From assembly GCF_002744715.1 (NCBI RefSeq), contig NZ_KZ319368.1:62001-126000 (forward strand): 64,000 nt of DNA. Direction: 5' to 3'. Each line of letters opens with the position of its first letter. The first letter of the stretch is position 1. The translations under genes were made by a program, and so were the position numbers. A model generated the notes under the pieces. That model did no database searches and was not told the DNA's origin. It saw only the letters and a list, made by a program, of their open reading frames with translations. The DNA is from Marinobacter profundi. Its GTDB lineage: Bacteria; Pseudomonadota; Gammaproteobacteria; Pseudomonadales; Oleiphilaceae. Below are positions 13,054 through 23,998 of the stretch, piece after piece.

Positions 13054-13164
13054 GTTTACCCGCCCCCTGTTTCAAAAACCTGAATCGTCGCCCACTTAAC
13101 ACAGAGCCGATACTAACCGGCAACCTTCAAGAACTCAAAACCACCGACATCAGATGACGGATAT

Positions 13165-14472
13165 TTAAGACGACTCGCCAAGCACTGACGCTCTCGCCTC
13201 GGCCACCGTGAAAAAGGACCCGAAAATCACGATAAGGTCATCAGCTTGCGCTTTTTCCCTGGCAGAAGACAGCGCCGCAGTCACCGTCGGCGCCTCGCGG
13301 ACAACCAGTTCGGGGTGACTGACCGCCAGACGCGCCCGCAACTCTGCTGCAGAAAGCCCGCGATGGCAGTCCAGCCCGCCGATAAACCAGTCATCGACAA
13401 CATCCGCCAGGGCATCAACCACGCCGGAGGAATCCTTGTCTGCCAGGCACGCGTAGACCGCGTAAACCTTATTACGGAGAGGCTTGCGAGCCCGGATCCT
13501 GTCAGCCAGCCAGCGGGCCGCATGGGGATTGTGCCCGACATCGACGAAAATCTCGGGTGACGACGCCAGACACTCGAAGCGGCCCGCCAGGCGAACCTCA
13601 CCGAGCGCCTCGGTGATCGCCAGATTATCCAGCTCCGGCTGCAGCATCAGCGCCGCAACAACAGCCGCTGCCACGCTGTTGCGCGGCAGCGGTGTCGCTG
13701 GCAGCGTCAGGGTCCGGGAGGGCGACATCAAGGTCAGCTCCATGCCCTCTCCGGCATCCGTAATCCGGTAATCCACCCCCAGCCTCTTCAGCGGAATCCG
13801 CTGGGCAGCTACCTGCTGCAATACCGAACGGGGAGGATCAATATCCGCATAGATCGCCGGCCGCCCCTGGCGCAGGATACCGGCTTTTTCAAAACCAATG
13901 GTTTCCCGGTCTCCGCCCAGGAAATCCACATGGTCGATGTCCACCGAGGCAATGACGGCCAGGTCCGGATCCATGACATTGACAGCATCCAGCCGCCCGC
14001 CCAGACCAACCTCGAGAATCCAGTCCTCCACGCCGGCATCGGCAAACACCTGGAACGCGGCCAGGGTTCCAAACTCGAAATAGGTCAGCGTGACATTACC
14101 GCGCGCCGCCTCGACCCGTTCAAAGGCCGTTACCAGCTGGTCATCGGTTGCTTCGGTACCATTTATCCTCACCCGCTCGTTATAGCGATACAGATGAGGC
14201 GACGTGTAGGCACCGGTGGCGCGACCTGCCCGACGCAACAGACTTTCGAGACAGGCAACGGTGCTGCCCTTGCCGTTGGTGCCGGCTACGGTAATGACCC
14301 GAACCCGGGGGCGATTACGGAACAATCGGCGCAGAACCGTGAGCACCCGGTCAAGGCCGAGATCGATTTCTGCCGGATGGATGGATTCCAGATAAGACAG
14401 CCAGGTGGCCAGAGAGGCGTTCGCGCCCGGAGCAACCGGGCGCGAGGAGACAGGGTCAGTGCGTCGGGGCAT
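13165..14472 (-). CDS. folC: Bifunctional folylpolyglutamate/dihydrofolate synthase
   Basis: It adds glutamate to dihydropteroate (giving dihydrofolate) and then to tetrahydrofolate. The protein is 435 residues. Mur-ligase family motifs are visible: the P-loop [13 protein letters not shown] near residue 60, [15 protein letters not shown], the catalytic-region [33 protein letters not shown], and [16 protein letters not shown] in the C-terminal ligase domain. The start at 14472 overlaps the end of accD by 17 bases, the usual accD-folC arrangement. The first 15 residues look poorly conserved, so a slightly later start is possible. Confidence 0.95.
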   Translation of the reverse strand: MPRRTDPVSSRPVAPGANASLATWLSYLESIHPAEIDLGLDRVLTVLRRLFRNRPRVRVITVAGTNGKGSTVACLESLLRRAGRATGAYTSPHLYRYNERVRINGTEATDDQLVTAFERVEAARGNVTLTYFEFGTLAAFQVFADAGVEDWILEVGLGGRLDAVNVMDPDLAVIASVDIDHVDFLGGDRETIGFEKAGILRQGRPAIYADIDPPRSVLQQVAAQRIPLKRLGVDYRITDAGEGMELTLMSPSRTLTLPATPLPRNSVAAAVVAALMLQPELDNLAITEALGEVRLAGRFECLASSPEIFVDVGHNPHAARWLADRIRARKPLRNKVYAVYACLADKDSSGVVDALADVVDDWFIGGLDCHRGLSAAELRARLAVSHPELVVREAPTVTAALSSAREKAQADDLIVIFGSFFTVAEARASVLGESS

Positions 14473-15382
14473 CGGTTTGAGGTCTTTCGGTCACTTCAAA
14501 CTCGATCGGCTCTTCTGTTCCCGGACGATCGAGACCGCCGAACTTCGCCAGTACGTGAGCGATGCGCTCACGCATCTGGTGGCGATGAAGAATCATATCG
14601 ATGGCCCCGTGTTCCAGCAGAAACTCGCTGCGCTGGAAACCTTCCGGGAGTTTTTCACGCACCGTCTGCTCGATGACCCGCGGTCCGGCAAAACCGATCA
14701 GGGCATAGGGTTCAGCGATGTTGAGATCGCCCAGCATGGCCAGACTGGCTGACACACCACCGAACACCGGGTCCGTCAACACCGAAATGTAAGGGATGCC
14801 TTCCTGCTTCATGCGCTCAAGCACCGCCGCGGTTTTGGCCATTTGCATGAGCGACAGAATCGCCTCTTGCATCCGGGCGCCGCCACTGGCAGAAAAACAC
14901 ACCAGCGGAATACGCTCTTCCAGGCAGATATTGGCCGCCTGGACGAATTTCTCGCCCACAACCTGCCCCATCGAACCACCCAGGAAGTTGAATTCGAAGG
15001 AACACGCCACCAGGGGCACACCCATGGTTGTGCCGCGCATGGCAACCAGAGCATCTTTCTCACCCGTGGCCTTCTGGGCCTGGGACAGACGATCCTTGTA
15101 GCGCTTGCTGTCCTTGAACTTCAGCCGGTCGGTGGGCTCAAGCTCGGCACCGATCTCTTCACGACCGTCCTTGTCCAGAAAAATATCCAGACGGCGGCGG
15201 GCGGAAACACGCAGATGGTGATTACACTTCGGACAAACATCCAGGTTTTTGTCCAGCTCCGGCTTGTAGAGAAACGCACCGCATTTCGGGCACTTCTTCC
15301 AGAGGCCTTCCGGCACACCGGTCCGCTGTCTTGACTCCGAGCGGATCTTGCTCGGCATGATTTTATCCAGCCAGTTACTCAT
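14456..15382 (-). CDS. accD: Acetyl-CoA carboxylase carboxyltransferase subunit beta
   Basis: This is the beta half of the carboxyltransferase that makes malonyl-CoA; it pairs with AccA, which is not in this window. The protein is 308 residues. A four-cysteine zinc ribbon is present (Cys31, Cys34, Cys50, Cys53). The carboxyltransferase core follows with [46 protein letters not shown] and [20 protein letters not shown]. The ATG has AGGA 9 bases upstream. It lies 45 bases downstream of trpA and overlaps folC, giving the widespread trpFBA-accD-folC order. Confidence 0.97.
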   Translation of the reverse strand: MSNWLDKIMPSKIRSESRQRTGVPEGLWKKCPKCGAFLYKPELDKNLDVCPKCNHHLRVSARRRLDIFLDKDGREEIGAELEPTDRLKFKDSKRYKDRLSQAQKATGEKDALVAMRGTTMGVPLVACSFEFNFLGGSMGQVVGEKFVQAANICLEERIPLVCFSASGGARMQEAILSLMQMAKTAAVLERMKQEGIPYISVLTDPVFGGVSASLAMLGDLNIAEPYALIGFAGPRVIEQTVREKLPEGFQRSEFLLEHGAIDMILHRHQMRERIAHVLAKFGGLDRPGTEEPIEFEVTERPQTDAPTH

Positions 15383-15427
15383 GATGTCATCCTGTCCTTC
15401 GATGCCCGCCCGTCAGGAGCCTCCCGT

Positions 15428-16240
15428 TCAGGAGGCAAGACTGTCCAGAGCTTCACGCATTGGGTGTAGCAGATCCGTCAGCGCGCGCTTCAGCTGCGCC
15501 GGATCCGTCTGATTTCTGGCTATTGTATCGACCAGGACACTCCCCACAATTACACCATCGGATACCCGACCGATGGCCGCAGCGGTTTGCGCATCCCGGA
15601 TACCGAAGCCGACACCGACGGGAACTGCCGTCAGGGCGTGAATATGAGCGACCTTGGCAGCCACCTCGTCCACATTGATCTCGGCCGAACCGGTAACCCC
15701 TTTCACAGAAACATAGTACACATAGCCCGATGAGTGTTCCGCAATCGCGCGAATCCGGTCATCGGTTGTGGTGGGAGCAAGCAGAAATACCGGATCGAGA
15801 TTGCGCGCCGCAAACAGTGGCGCAACATCGTCCGCCTCTTCGGGAGGCAGATCGACCGTCAGTATGCCATCCACACCGGCGTCCAAAGCGGCATCGGCGA
15901 ACGCCTCGTAGCCCATGGCTTCCATGGGGTTGAGATAGCCCATCAGCACAATCGGGGTAGCCTGGTCGGTTTCACGAAAGGTCTTGACCATCCCCAGCAC
16001 CTGACGCAGCGAGGTACCATGCTTGAGCGCACGCTCGCAGGCGAGCTGGATGACCGGGCCGTCTGCCATCGGATCGGAAAAGGGAACACCCAGTTCGATA
16101 ATGTCTGCGCCAGCCTCAACCAGGGTGTGCATCAGGCCGACCGTCTGACCTGGCTCGGGATCACCCGCGGTAATATACGGAATCAGTGCCTTGCGACCCT
16201 GCCCTTTCAGAGTTTTCATAACCCCTTGAATTCGACTCAT
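15428..16240 (-). CDS. trpA: Tryptophan synthase alpha chain
   Basis: It cleaves indole-3-glycerol phosphate to indole, which tunnels to TrpB. With the start at [11 protein letters not shown] the protein is 270 residues, the usual size, and this ATG has an AGGAG ribosome site; the 16 extra in-frame codons upstream are rejected. The catalytic Glu lies in [17 protein letters not shown] (E. coli Glu49 and Asp60 equivalents). [11 protein letters not shown]-like [38 protein letters not shown] and VGVGFGIRD complete the TIM-barrel pattern. Confidence 0.97.
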   Translation of the reverse strand: MSRIQGVMKTLKGQGRKALIPYITAGDPEPGQTVGLMHTLVEAGADIIELGVPFSDPMADGPVIQLACERALKHGTSLRQVLGMVKTFRETDQATPIVLMGYLNPMEAMGYEAFADAALDAGVDGILTVDLPPEEADDVAPLFAARNLDPVFLLAPTTTDDRIRAIAEHSSGYVYYVSVKGVTGSAEINVDEVAAKVAHIHALTAVPVGVGFGIRDAQTAAAIGRVSDGVIVGSVLVDTIARNQTDPAQLKRALTDLLHPMREALDSLAS

Positions 16241-16303
16241 GCCTGCTCCTGTTAATCCTTGCCTGGCAGCGCCTTCGGGCGCTGCCATGATCGCTGTCGC
16301 GAC

Positions 16304-17524
16304 TCAGAGTTCAATGCCATCCAGGGTTGCAATGGTGTGGATATCCTTGTCACCGCGCCCCGAGACATTGATGACCAGCATCTTGTCCTTGTCCATGGTT
16401 GCCGCCAGTTTCACGGCATAGGCAACGGCATGGGAAGACTCGAGCGCCGGCATGATACCCTCCACCCGGGTCAACTTGCGGAAGCCGTCCAGTGCTTCGT
16501 CATCGGTGACCGACACGTAGTGCGCCCGCCCGATATCTTTAAGCCAGCTGTGCTCCGGCCCTACGCCAGGATAGTCCAGACCCGCGCTCACCGAGTGAGT
16601 GCCGGCAATCTGGCCGTTCTCGTCTTCCATCAGATAGGTACGGTTACCGTGGAGCACCCCCGGCCGGCCGGCGCACAACGGTGCCGCATGCTGGCCTGTT
16701 GCGATGCCCAGACCACCAGCTTCCACACCGTACAATTCAACGGATTCGTCGGTCAGGAACGGGTAGAACATACCGATGGCATTGGAACCACCGCCAACAC
16801 AAGCGACCAGGGCATCCGGCAAGCGCCCGGCCTGCTCCAGGGACTGGGCCCGGAGCTCGCGACCGATGACCGCCTGGAAATCACGAACCAGCAGCGGATA
16901 CGGATGCGGGCCGGCGACCGTTCCAATGATGTAGAAGGTTTCGTCGACATGGGTTACCCAGTCGCGCATGGCGTCGTTCATCGCGTCCTTGAGGGTTCGG
17001 GTTCCGCTTTCGACGGCATGGACCTGGGCACCCAGCAATTTCATCCGGTAAACGTTGAGCGACTGCCGCTGAACATCCTCAGCGCCCATGAACACGTGAC
17101 ATTCAAGACCGAGACGGGCACATACCGTCGCCGTCGCCACCCCATGCTGACCGGCACCGGTTTCGGCAATGATTCGTTTCTTGCCGAGGAAACTCGCCAG
17201 CAAGGCCTGACCGATCGTGTTATTGATCTTGTGAGCCCCGGTGTGGTTGAGGTCTTCGCGCTTCAGCCAGATCTGGGCACCACCGGTTTCCCGGGTCAGC
17301 CGTTCGGCAAAATACAGCGGGCTCGGGCGACCGACGTAATGGGCCAGATCCTTGTCAAATGCAGCCTGGAACTCTGGATCCTGCTTCAGCCGCTGGTATT
17401 CGTCCTCAAGAGTCATGAGGGAGTCCATCAGGGTTTCGGACACAAACCGTCCGCCGTAGGCACCGAAATGGCCCCTTGCGTCAGGCAGGGTGCTCAGCAT
17501 CTCTTCAGTCAGTTTGATCGACAC
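16304..17524 (-). CDS. trpB: Tryptophan synthase beta chain
   Basis: This PLP enzyme joins indole and serine to form tryptophan. The protein is 406 residues. The PLP lysine is in [13 protein letters not shown], and the phosphate loop is [20 protein letters not shown] and the C-terminal [13 protein letters not shown] are also family motifs. The start is GTG at 17524 with GAGG 6 bases upstream; it lies inside the last codons of trpF, a 20-base overlap. It lies between trpF and trpA. Pseudomonas keeps trpBA elsewhere with trpI, so the arrangement here is the more general gammaproteobacterial one. Confidence 0.97.
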   Translation of the reverse strand: MSIKLTEEMLSTLPDARGHFGAYGGRFVSETLMDSLMTLEDEYQRLKQDPEFQAAFDKDLAHYVGRPSPLYFAERLTRETGGAQIWLKREDLNHTGAHKINNTIGQALLASFLGKKRIIAETGAGQHGVATATVCARLGLECHVFMGAEDVQRQSLNVYRMKLLGAQVHAVESGTRTLKDAMNDAMRDWVTHVDETFYIIGTVAGPHPYPLLVRDFQAVIGRELRAQSLEQAGRLPDALVACVGGGSNAIGMFYPFLTDESVELYGVEAGGLGIATGQHAAPLCAGRPGVLHGNRTYLMEDENGQIAGTHSVSAGLDYPGVGPEHSWLKDIGRAHYVSVTDDEALDGFRKLTRVEGIMPALESSHAVAYAVKLAATMDKDKMLVINVSGRGDKDIHTIATLDGIEL

Positions 17525-18134
17525 GGTGAACCTCGTTCATAAAATCAGTGATTTTGGAGACGTCTTTGATGCCCTTGTGGCTCTCAACACCACCACTGAC
17601 ATCCACGGCCCAGGGCTTTACCTGCGCAATGGCGCGGGCTACGTTATCAGAAGTCAGGCCACCGGCCAATATCAGCGGCACCGGTCGCGCCGCCGGTAAC
17701 AGCGCCCAGTTGAAGGACTGGCCGGTACCACCGTAAAGGGCCGGATCGTAGGCGTCAGCCAGCAAACCGCAGGCATTCCGGTAGCGGTCGAACGCCAGCT
17801 CGACATCCTGCTGTTCCCGGACCCGAATAGCCTTAATCCAACGTTTGCCAAACTGGCTACAGAACTCCGGCGACTCGTCGCCGTGAAATTGCAGCAGATC
17901 CAGCGGCACAGCTGTGAGCGTCTCGCGAACCTGGGCCTCGATCGGGTTCACGAACAATCCAACTACACCCACGAAGGCGGGTAACGCCCTGACGATCTCC
18001 GCCGCGGCGCTGTTGGTCACATACCGCGGACTGGATTCGTAGAATACCAGGCCGATGGTATCCACGCCGGCGCGGGCCGCTGCCAGACCGTCCGCAACAC
18101 GGGTAATTCCGCATACCTTGACACGGGTTCTCAT
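17505..18134 (-). CDS. trpF: Phosphoribosylanthranilate isomerase
   Basis: This is the third tryptophan-pathway step, an Amadori rearrangement of phosphoribosylanthranilate. The protein is 209 residues. The catalytic Cys is in KVCGITR at residues 6-12, and the general-acid Asp is in [30 protein letters not shown] and [14 protein letters not shown], followed by [15 protein letters not shown], form the phosphate-binding end of the barrel. It overlaps truA by 4 bases (ATGA) and trpB by 20, so it is likely translated in a coupled chain. Confidence 0.97.
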   Translation of the reverse strand: MRTRVKVCGITRVADGLAAARAGVDTIGLVFYESSPRYVTNSAAAEIVRALPAFVGVVGLFVNPIEAQVRETLTAVPLDLLQFHGDESPEFCSQFGKRWIKAIRVREQQDVELAFDRYRNACGLLADAYDPALYGGTGQSFNWALLPAARPVPLILAGGLTSDNVARAIAQVKPWAVDVSGGVESHKGIKDVSKITDFMNEVHRVDQTD

Positions 18135-19036
18135 GACTCAGGCCTGTGTTTACGATGAATTTTACGCATGGGCCGCGGACGATTGTCCGCCTCGCTGAAC
18201 CACGGACGCAAAAACCCCGGGCCACACAGGGCAGCCGGCACACCAAACTCCTCGGGATACCCGACATCGACCAGGTAAAGACCGAAAGGCGGCGCCGTTA
18301 CCCCTGCAAGCTTGCGATTCCTCGCCTGCAGTATCTCACGAATCCAGCTCGTTGGCCGCTCACCACTACCTACCGCCATCAGGCCACCGGCAATGTTCCG
18401 CACCATATGGTGCAGGAACGCGTTGGCCTGAATATCAATTACGACGTAATCGCCCTTTCGGGTTACCTCAACAAACTCGACATAGCGCTGCGGCGTACGG
18501 GACTGGCATCCAGCCGCCCGAAAGGAGGTGAAATCATGCTCGCCAACCAACGCCTGCGCGGCTTCGTGCATTTTGTCCGCATCAAGGGGACGAAACGTCC
18601 AGCTGACCTGGCCACGCAGAATACCGGGGCGTACCGGGTTGTTGTATATCACGTAACGATATCGACGGTAGATCGCCGAAAAGCGCGCGTGAAAATCCCC
18701 CTGCCCCATACCAGCCCAATGCACCGCAATCGAGTAAGGCAAGGCCGTGTTGATTCCCATTACCCATGAACGCAGGTTTCGTACAGCAGGCGTATCAAAG
18801 TGGACAACCTGGAAGCTGGCGTGAACACCGGCATCGGTGCGCCCCGCACACACCAGGTCCACCGGGTGATCGGCCACTTTGCTGATTGCCTGCGTGAGCT
18901 CCCCCTCCACCGACCGGACGCCGGACTTCTGGATCTGCCAGCCGTGATAGCCATGCCCATCATATTCAAAAGCCAGGGCAACCCGGCCGGCGCCGATTTC
19001 GTTTTCGGTTGTTAGCGGAAGCGGATCAAGAAACAA
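18131..19036 (-). CDS. truA: tRNA pseudouridine(38-40) synthase
   Basis: It makes pseudouridine at positions 38-40 of the tRNA anticodon arm. The protein is 301 residues from a TTG start. Motif [16 protein letters not shown] begins near residue 20, the catalytic Asp is in [12 protein letters not shown], and [13 protein letters not shown] and [13 protein letters not shown] are also family-specific. No ATG or GTG exists in frame between the TTG and the conserved domain, and the N-terminal extension then matches the length of other TruA proteins; a clear ribosome site is not seen. It follows the fimV terminator closely and leads the truA-trpF-trpB-trpA chain. Confidence 0.93.
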   Translation of the reverse strand: MFLDPLPLTTENEIGAGRVALAFEYDGHGYHGWQIQKSGVRSVEGELTQAISKVADHPVDLVCAGRTDAGVHASFQVVHFDTPAVRNLRSWVMGINTALPYSIAVHWAGMGQGDFHARFSAIYRRYRYVIYNNPVRPGILRGQVSWTFRPLDADKMHEAAQALVGEHDFTSFRAAGCQSRTPQRYVEFVEVTRKGDYVVIDIQANAFLHHMVRNIAGGLMAVGSGERPTSWIREILQARNRKLAGVTAPPFGLYLVDVGYPEEFGVPAALCGPGFLRPWFSEADNRPRPMRKIHRKHRPES

Positions 19037-19061
19037 GGGATCATCCGGAAGACAAACTGAC

Positions 19062-19113
19062 TGAAAAGCAAAACGCCGGCTTGTGGTCCGGGCAGTTCCG
19101 GAAGCCGGCGTTT
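19062..19113 (-). terminator. Rho-independent terminator after fimV
   Basis: A perfect 12-bp stem (19071-19082 with 19102-19113) encloses a 19-nt loop that can itself fold on ccgg repeats. On the minus strand it is followed by TGCTTTTC. It lies 27 bases after the fimV stop and only about 35 bases before the truA start. Confidence 0.8.
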
Positions 19114-19139
19114 GCTCGCTGATGAGCGATTATAACGAA

Positions 19140-22100
19140 TCAGGACATTTTTTTAAGAAGATCCTGAGCTTCCAGCTTCTGGCTGTCGCTACCCTCGAGG
19201 GCAACTTCTTCCAGAATATCCCGGGCACCGTCGTTGTCACCCATCTCGATGTAGGCTCTGGCCAGATCGAGCTTGGTGGCCGCCTCGTCGGTACCGGAAA
19301 GGAAGTCAAAGTCGTCATCCTCGCCGATATCTGCCTCGTCAAACTCGACAGACCCCGCCGAACGGGCGGTTTCCTCGGCCTGAACTCCGGCCTCCGGCGA
19401 AGTCAGGGGAATGTCGTCCTCCACATCTTCGGCTACCGGCACTTCATCGCTCAACAGCGAACCATCATCTGCGAGCGAGTTCTCCAGATCGAGATCGTCG
19501 TCCAGCGCCCCGAGATCAGAACCGCCCTCAGAAACCTCTTCCATCAGTGCAAGATCCTCGTCTGACACGTCGAGCTCAAGCTCTTCCAGACCACCATCGT
19601 CCAGGTCGTCTTCGAAGCCGTCTTCAGCGCCGACCTTGTCCAGCTCGGCGTCGAGCTCGTCCAGGAAGGACTCGTCCAGCATGCCGGTATCTTTGTCTGC
19701 GAGAGACTCGGCTGATTCGCTGTCGGTTGCCAGGCCACCCAGATCTGTCGCGGTGTCGGTATCAAGGTCATCCAGTTCCAGCGAACTGAAATCGTTGTCC
19801 AGGTCACTATCCGATTTCCCGGTGAGATCCGCCGAATCCCGATCAAGATCCAAACTGGAAGTTTCTTCACTACCAGCGCTCTCACCCAGATCAAAGTCCA
19901 CGGTCAGATCATCCTGTTCCTCAACCGCTTCCGGAATTTCGAAGTCCAGAGAAAAGTCATCCTGCTCTGCTTTTTTCGCTTCGTTGTCCGGAATCACATC
20001 GGAACCGGCATCCACATCGAGATCAGACAGATCGAAATCGAAGGATTCAGCCTCTGTTCCTGTTTCGGCACCTGCAGCCTTGGCGAGTTCATCCTCGTCG
20101 AGATCAAATGCCTCGTTACCTGACTCGAAGTCAAAATCGGCGGCAAGTTCGTTATCTTCAGGGCGCGCTGCATACTCTTCCGCCACCGTTTCGTCGGTCG
20201 GATGCAGACTGCTCTCATCTGTCCCCGAATCATTGCCGAAGGAACCGGAGCGCAGCTGGGATTCCAGATCATCAATACTGGGAATATCCTCTGCTTCGTC
20301 CAGGCGGGATCTCAGAGCGACAGCCTCGGCCATCACCTGCTCATCCTCCATGGCTTCCAGTTCCCGGAACTGCTTGTCAAATGCACTTCGATCCTGGGTG
20401 TCGGCATAGACCGTCAACAATTTCAGGCGCAGATCGGACCGGCTAGGCTCGCGGGAGATGGCTGCCTCCAGGCTCTGCCCGGCCTGTTCGTAGCGACCCT
20501 GCCCGATCAGTGCATCCGCTTCGGCGAGAGCGTCGACTTCAGCCTCGACAGCGCCACCTTGCGCCCCTACCGGCAGATCGAAGGAATCTTTCTCATCACC
20601 GGCTTCCGCGTTCAGCTCGTCATAGAACGCCTTTTCGCGACTGGCATTGCGACGGGCCAACAGCAGCAGTATCAGCAGCAACAGAACCAGGCCGCCACCA
20701 AGGGCCACCTGATACAGGAAGTTGTTGGTGATGGCGTCAATAAAATTACCCGGAAACCCCTTGTCCGCCTTGGGCTGAGACGCCGCTACCGGAGCCGGCT
20801 CGGTGGGCGCAGGCTGTGCAGACTGCTGAAGCGGCTGTGGTTCCGGAGCCGCCTCACTGGCTGGTTCGGCAGTGCCACCAAACGCATCGTCAGCCACTCC
20901 GCCTGCGGCCTCATCGGAGGCCATCTCATCGGTGCCAGCGCCGGCGGCTGCATCGGTCGACAGTCCTTCCGCGGCATCCCGGGAATCTGTCGCATCCGCA
21001 CCCTCTTCCGGAGCGCCGGCTTCCGCAGCACCAACTTCCGGATCGCCGGCGTCATCGCCAACGTCTGAGCCGTCAGCTCCAGCCACCGCAGCGTCAGCAG
21101 ATTCGGCGGATTGCAGCTCAGCAGTGCCGGCCTCCGCACCGCTGTCGGCAGTCACTTCGCCAGTTCCGGTAACCGGTGCCTGCTGCAAGGCACCGTCAGC
21201 ACCATCGGCGTTCAGGCTCTGGATCTCCGCCAACTGGCTGTTCTTGAGCTCCAGCAGACGCTGCAGGGTTTCCACCTGACTTTGCAGGTCCTCGACCCGG
21301 CCACTCAGATCTTCATTTTCACGACGAACCTTGTCCAGTTCCTCCATCGCCACGGCGCTGCCCGCATCGGCGGTACCACCGGTACGGCCATCGCCGGCAG
21401 CGGAACCGCCGTCTTCACTGGCACGACTGCCGGAATCTTCCGACACCAGCAGTTTCAGCTCATCAGGTGCGGGCGCCGTACCAGGCGCAGCTGCCGGAGC
21501 CTGAGGTTGGACGCCCTCGGCGGAAGCTGTCGCGTCAACCTCACGACGGGGAGCTGACAGGGCTTCGTTCTGGGCAACCACTTCCCTGACCGCCTGGGCC
21601 GGGGTGCGGGACCGAATCTGTTCGGCCGTGGGGATGCGCAGCACCTGGCCACGCTTGAGCTTGTTGATGTTGCCGTCGATGAAGGCATCCGGGTTCAGAT
21701 CCTGGATAGCGAGCATTACCTGCTGTGGACTCAGGCTGCTGTCCGGACGTACTTTGATTGCTATGCCCCAAAGGGTATCTGACTGCCCCGTCGGACCAAA
21801 CGTGGTCCTGCTGTACGCAGTATCACCCGCCGCTGAAGCGGGTGCGGAGGATCTTGTGGCGGCAGGGCGACTTGGGGAGGCGGTAGTCCGGGTCGCCGTT
21901 GAGGCCGCAGGCGCGACAACCTGGCGCTCGCCGGATTCTTCGGCGTACACAGGCGGATCGACCAGCAAGGAATATTCCCGCATCAGCCGGCCGCTGGGCC
22001 AGGTCACCTCAAGCAGGAAATTGAGATACGGCTCCCGCAAGGGCTCGCTGGAAGAGACGTTGACAACGAGGTTGCCATCCGGCGCGGTGGTTACATTGAA

Positions 22101-22343
22101 TCTGAGCTTGGTAAGGAAGTAATTCCGGCTGATACCAACCCGGTTGTAATCCGCTTCCGAAGCAATGTTAACGAATACTTCGTCTGGGCTTACGCCAGTA
22201 CTTTTACGCAGATCAATTTCTGCATCCAACGGCTCGTTGAGGAAAGACTGTAATTCAATTTCTCCCAGCCCCAAAGCGTGTGCAACGCTGGAACCCAGCC
22301 CTCCCGCCAGAGCCAGGGCAACCGCAAGCTTGCGTACCTTCAT
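19140..22343 (-). CDS. fimV: Type IV pilus assembly/polarity hub protein FimV
   Basis: This large inner-membrane protein organises the cell pole and type IV pili and binds peptidoglycan. The protein is 1067 residues. A Sec signal (1-23, ending SVAHA) is followed by the FimV N-terminal domain with SFLNEPLDAEIDL, then a LysM domain (about 185-245, DTLWGIAIKVRPD) and a coiled coil (about 325-375). After an Ala/Glu-rich spacer comes one membrane helix (about 550-570, GGGLVLLLLILLLLARR) and a very acidic cytoplasmic region rich in Asp, Glu and Ser. A C-terminal TPR-like FimV cap (about 1015-1066) contains TKLDLARAYIEMGDNDGARD. The ATG has AAGGA 6 bases upstream. Confidence 0.95.
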   Translation of the reverse strand: MKVRKLAVALALAGGLGSSVAHALGLGEIELQSFLNEPLDAEIDLRKSTGVSPDEVFVNIASEADYNRVGISRNYFLTKLRFNVTTAPDGNLVVNVSSSEPLREPYLNFLLEVTWPSGRLMREYSLLVDPPVYAEESGERQVVAPAASTATRTTASPSRPAATRSSAPASAAGDTAYSRTTFGPTGQSDTLWGIAIKVRPDSSLSPQQVMLAIQDLNPDAFIDGNINKLKRGQVLRIPTAEQIRSRTPAQAVREVVAQNEALSAPRREVDATASAEGVQPQAPAAAPGTAPAPDELKLLVSEDSGSRASEDGGSAAGDGRTGGTADAGSAVAMEELDKVRRENEDLSGRVEDLQSQVETLQRLLELKNSQLAEIQSLNADGADGALQQAPVTGTGEVTADSGAEAGTAELQSAESADAAVAGADGSDVGDDAGDPEVGAAEAGAPEEGADATDSRDAAEGLSTDAAAGAGTDEMASDEAAGGVADDAFGGTAEPASEAAPEPQPLQQSAQPAPTEPAPVAASQPKADKGFPGNFIDAITNNFLYQVALGGGLVLLLLILLLLARRNASREKAFYDELNAEAGDEKDSFDLPVGAQGGAVEAEVDALAEADALIGQGRYEQAGQSLEAAISREPSRSDLRLKLLTVYADTQDRSAFDKQFRELEAMEDEQVMAEAVALRSRLDEAEDIPSIDDLESQLRSGSFGNDSGTDESSLHPTDETVAEEYAARPEDNELAADFDFESGNEAFDLDEDELAKAAGAETGTEAESFDFDLSDLDVDAGSDVIPDNEAKKAEQDDFSLDFEIPEAVEEQDDLTVDFDLGESAGSEETSSLDLDRDSADLTGKSDSDLDNDFSSLELDDLDTDTATDLGGLATDSESAESLADKDTGMLDESFLDELDAELDKVGAEDGFEDDLDDGGLEELELDVSDEDLALMEEVSEGGSDLGALDDDLDLENSLADDGSLLSDEVPVAEDVEDDIPLTSPEAGVQAEETARSAGSVEFDEADIGEDDDFDFLSGTDEAATKLDLARAYIEMGDNDGARDILEEVALEGSDSQKLEAQDLLKKMS

Positions 22344-22489
22344 GCTTATTCCTTACCAGTCTCCGTTATTCGTTACTGCTGCAGTGCCAGCAGAATCGGA
22401 CGAGGATGGATGACTTTTGTCTTACGTAAATTCGTCTGGATTATGTCGTTATTATGTCAATTCTTTAATTTCCGGCCAGCCAAGTATTG

Positions 22490-22511
22490 TTGATAAAGTG
22501 AGTTTTATCAA
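22490..22511. promoter_or_regulatory. Dyad symmetry upstream of fimV, possible operator
   Basis: Arms TTGATAAA and TTTATCAA (22490-22497 and 22504-22511) are perfect inverted repeats 6 bases apart, in an AT-rich region about 150 bases upstream of the fimV start. The geometry suits a dimeric regulator site. No known consensus was matched with certainty. Confidence 0.35.
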
Positions 22512-22655
22512 TCAATCAGCTTCAATGCTTATACCATTTCTTTATCATTCTTCCGGAACGTGCTGTTCCTTCAACGCCACTCAAAACCACTCCCGGCCAT
22601 CCCGCTTCGAAGCTGAGTCTAGCCCACGTTCGGCACAAGGGGAACCAATCATCTC

Positions 22656-22696
22656 TGAAAATAACAGGGGCGGAGACTGAAATCAGCCTCCGCCCC
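22656..22696 (-). terminator. Rho-independent terminator after asd
   Basis: A perfect 9-bp GC stem (22667-22675 with 22688-22696) with a 12-nt loop is followed on the minus strand by TGTTATTTTCA. It lies about 60 bases after the asd stop and closes the leuCDB-asd run. Confidence 0.75.
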
Positions 22697-22754
22697 CAAC
22701 CGGTTATCGGAAACCGGACACAGTTGGCATTAACCAGCCTGCATTGGACTTCCC

Positions 22755-23870
22755 TCAGCGTTCCTGAAGGATGCGCAGCATCCGCCGCAGCGGTTCCGCA
22801 GCACCCCACAGCAACTGGTCACCGACGGTAAACGCCGAGATATACTCCGGCCCCATGGCCAGCTTGCGAATCCGGCCGATCGGAATCCCCAGGGTTCCGG
22901 TCACCCGTGTCGGGGTCAGTTCCTGCATGGTGGCGTCCCGATCGTTCGGGATCACTTTCACCCAGTCGTTGCCCTTCGCCAGAATGCCTTCGATTTCCTC
23001 AACCGACAGGTCCTTTCGCAGCTTGATGGTCAGCGCCTGGCTATGGGAACGCATGGCGCCAATCCTGACACAGATTCCGTCAATGGGAATCGGATTGCCA
23101 CTGCGACCGAGGATCTTGTTGGTCTCTACACCGGCCTTCCACTCTTCCTTGCTCATACCGTTATCGAGCTGCTTGTCGATGAACGGAATCAGGCTGCCCG
23201 CCAGCGGCACCCCGAAATGCTCGGTCGGGAAGTCCCCGGAACGCATGGTTTCAGTCACCTTGCGATCGATTTCCAGGATGGCCGAGGCCGGATCTTCCAG
23301 TTCTGCACGAACACTGTTATGCAATTCGCCCATCTGGCTCAGCAGCTCACGCATGTTCTGGGCACCGGAACCGGAAGCCGCCTGATAAGTCATCGGCGAA
23401 ACCCACTCAATCAGATCCTGCTCCAGCAGTCCGCCGAGGGCCAGCATCATCAGGCTGACGGTGCAGTTACCACCGATGTAATCCTTGACGCCCTTTGCCA
23501 GCGCCGCATCGATAACGTTGCGGTTAACCGGATCCAGCACGATGACCGAGTGGTCGGCCATCCGCAGGGTGGAGGCTGCATCGATCCAGTAGCCTTGCCA
23601 GCCTGCATCGCGCAGCTTCTGATAAACCTCGGTGGTGTAGTCGCCACCCTGGCAGGTCACAATGACATCCAGGGTTTTCAGGATGTCGATATCAAACGCA
23701 TTCTGCAGCGGCGGAATGCCTTCCTTGCCTACGTCCGGGGCCGGCTTCCCGGCCTGGGAAGTGGTAAAAAACACCGGATCGATATCGGCAAAATCGTTTT
23801 CTTCACGCATGCGCTGCATGAGGACCGAGCCCACCATGCCACGCCAACCTACAAGTCCAACTCGCTTCAT
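22755..23870 (-). CDS. asd: Aspartate-semialdehyde dehydrogenase
   Basis: It reduces aspartyl phosphate to aspartate semialdehyde for lysine, methionine, threonine and diaminopimelate. The protein is 371 residues. The NADP-binding start is [17 protein letters not shown], and the active-site cysteine is in [12 protein letters not shown]. The later motifs [17 protein letters not shown] and [16 protein letters not shown] carry the catalytic His region. It has AAAGG upstream of the ATG and lies 128 bases after leuB. The product also feeds homoserine, linking it to metZ. Confidence 0.97.
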   Translation of the reverse strand: MKRVGLVGWRGMVGSVLMQRMREENDFADIDPVFFTTSQAGKPAPDVGKEGIPPLQNAFDIDILKTLDVIVTCQGGDYTTEVYQKLRDAGWQGYWIDAASTLRMADHSVIVLDPVNRNVIDAALAKGVKDYIGGNCTVSLMMLALGGLLEQDLIEWVSPMTYQAASGSGAQNMRELLSQMGELHNSVRAELEDPASAILEIDRKVTETMRSGDFPTEHFGVPLAGSLIPFIDKQLDNGMSKEEWKAGVETNKILGRSGNPIPIDGICVRIGAMRSHSQALTIKLRKDLSVEEIEGILAKGNDWVKVIPNDRDATMQELTPTRVTGTLGIPIGRIRKLAMGPEYISAFTVGDQLLWGAAEPLRRMLRILQER

Positions 23871-23998
23871 GTGCGACCTTTGAACCTCGCTTTATGCCCG
23901 CCCGCAACCGTTATCGCTGGCAGGGACAGGATGGATGATCCCGCGGCAACCGCATCCTGTTGCCGTCGGGTCTCAAAACTACTGAACCGGTAAGGGCC

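Larger units (their letters stand above)
22344..22754. other. 411-bp noncoding gap upstream of fimV
   Basis: This is the longest gene-free stretch here. The part near fimV (about 22400-22560) is notably AT-rich and probably holds the fimV promoter. It contains two direct copies of ATTATGTC (22440-22447 and 22451-22458) and an 8-bp dyad at 22490. The end near asd holds the asd terminator. I see no convincing ORF. Confidence 0.6.

Noticed and set aside
19411-20409. Ser-rich 332-codon plus-strand frame opposite fimV
   Set aside because: The Ser/Arg-rich translation is just the complement of the Asp/Glu codons in FimV's acidic region.
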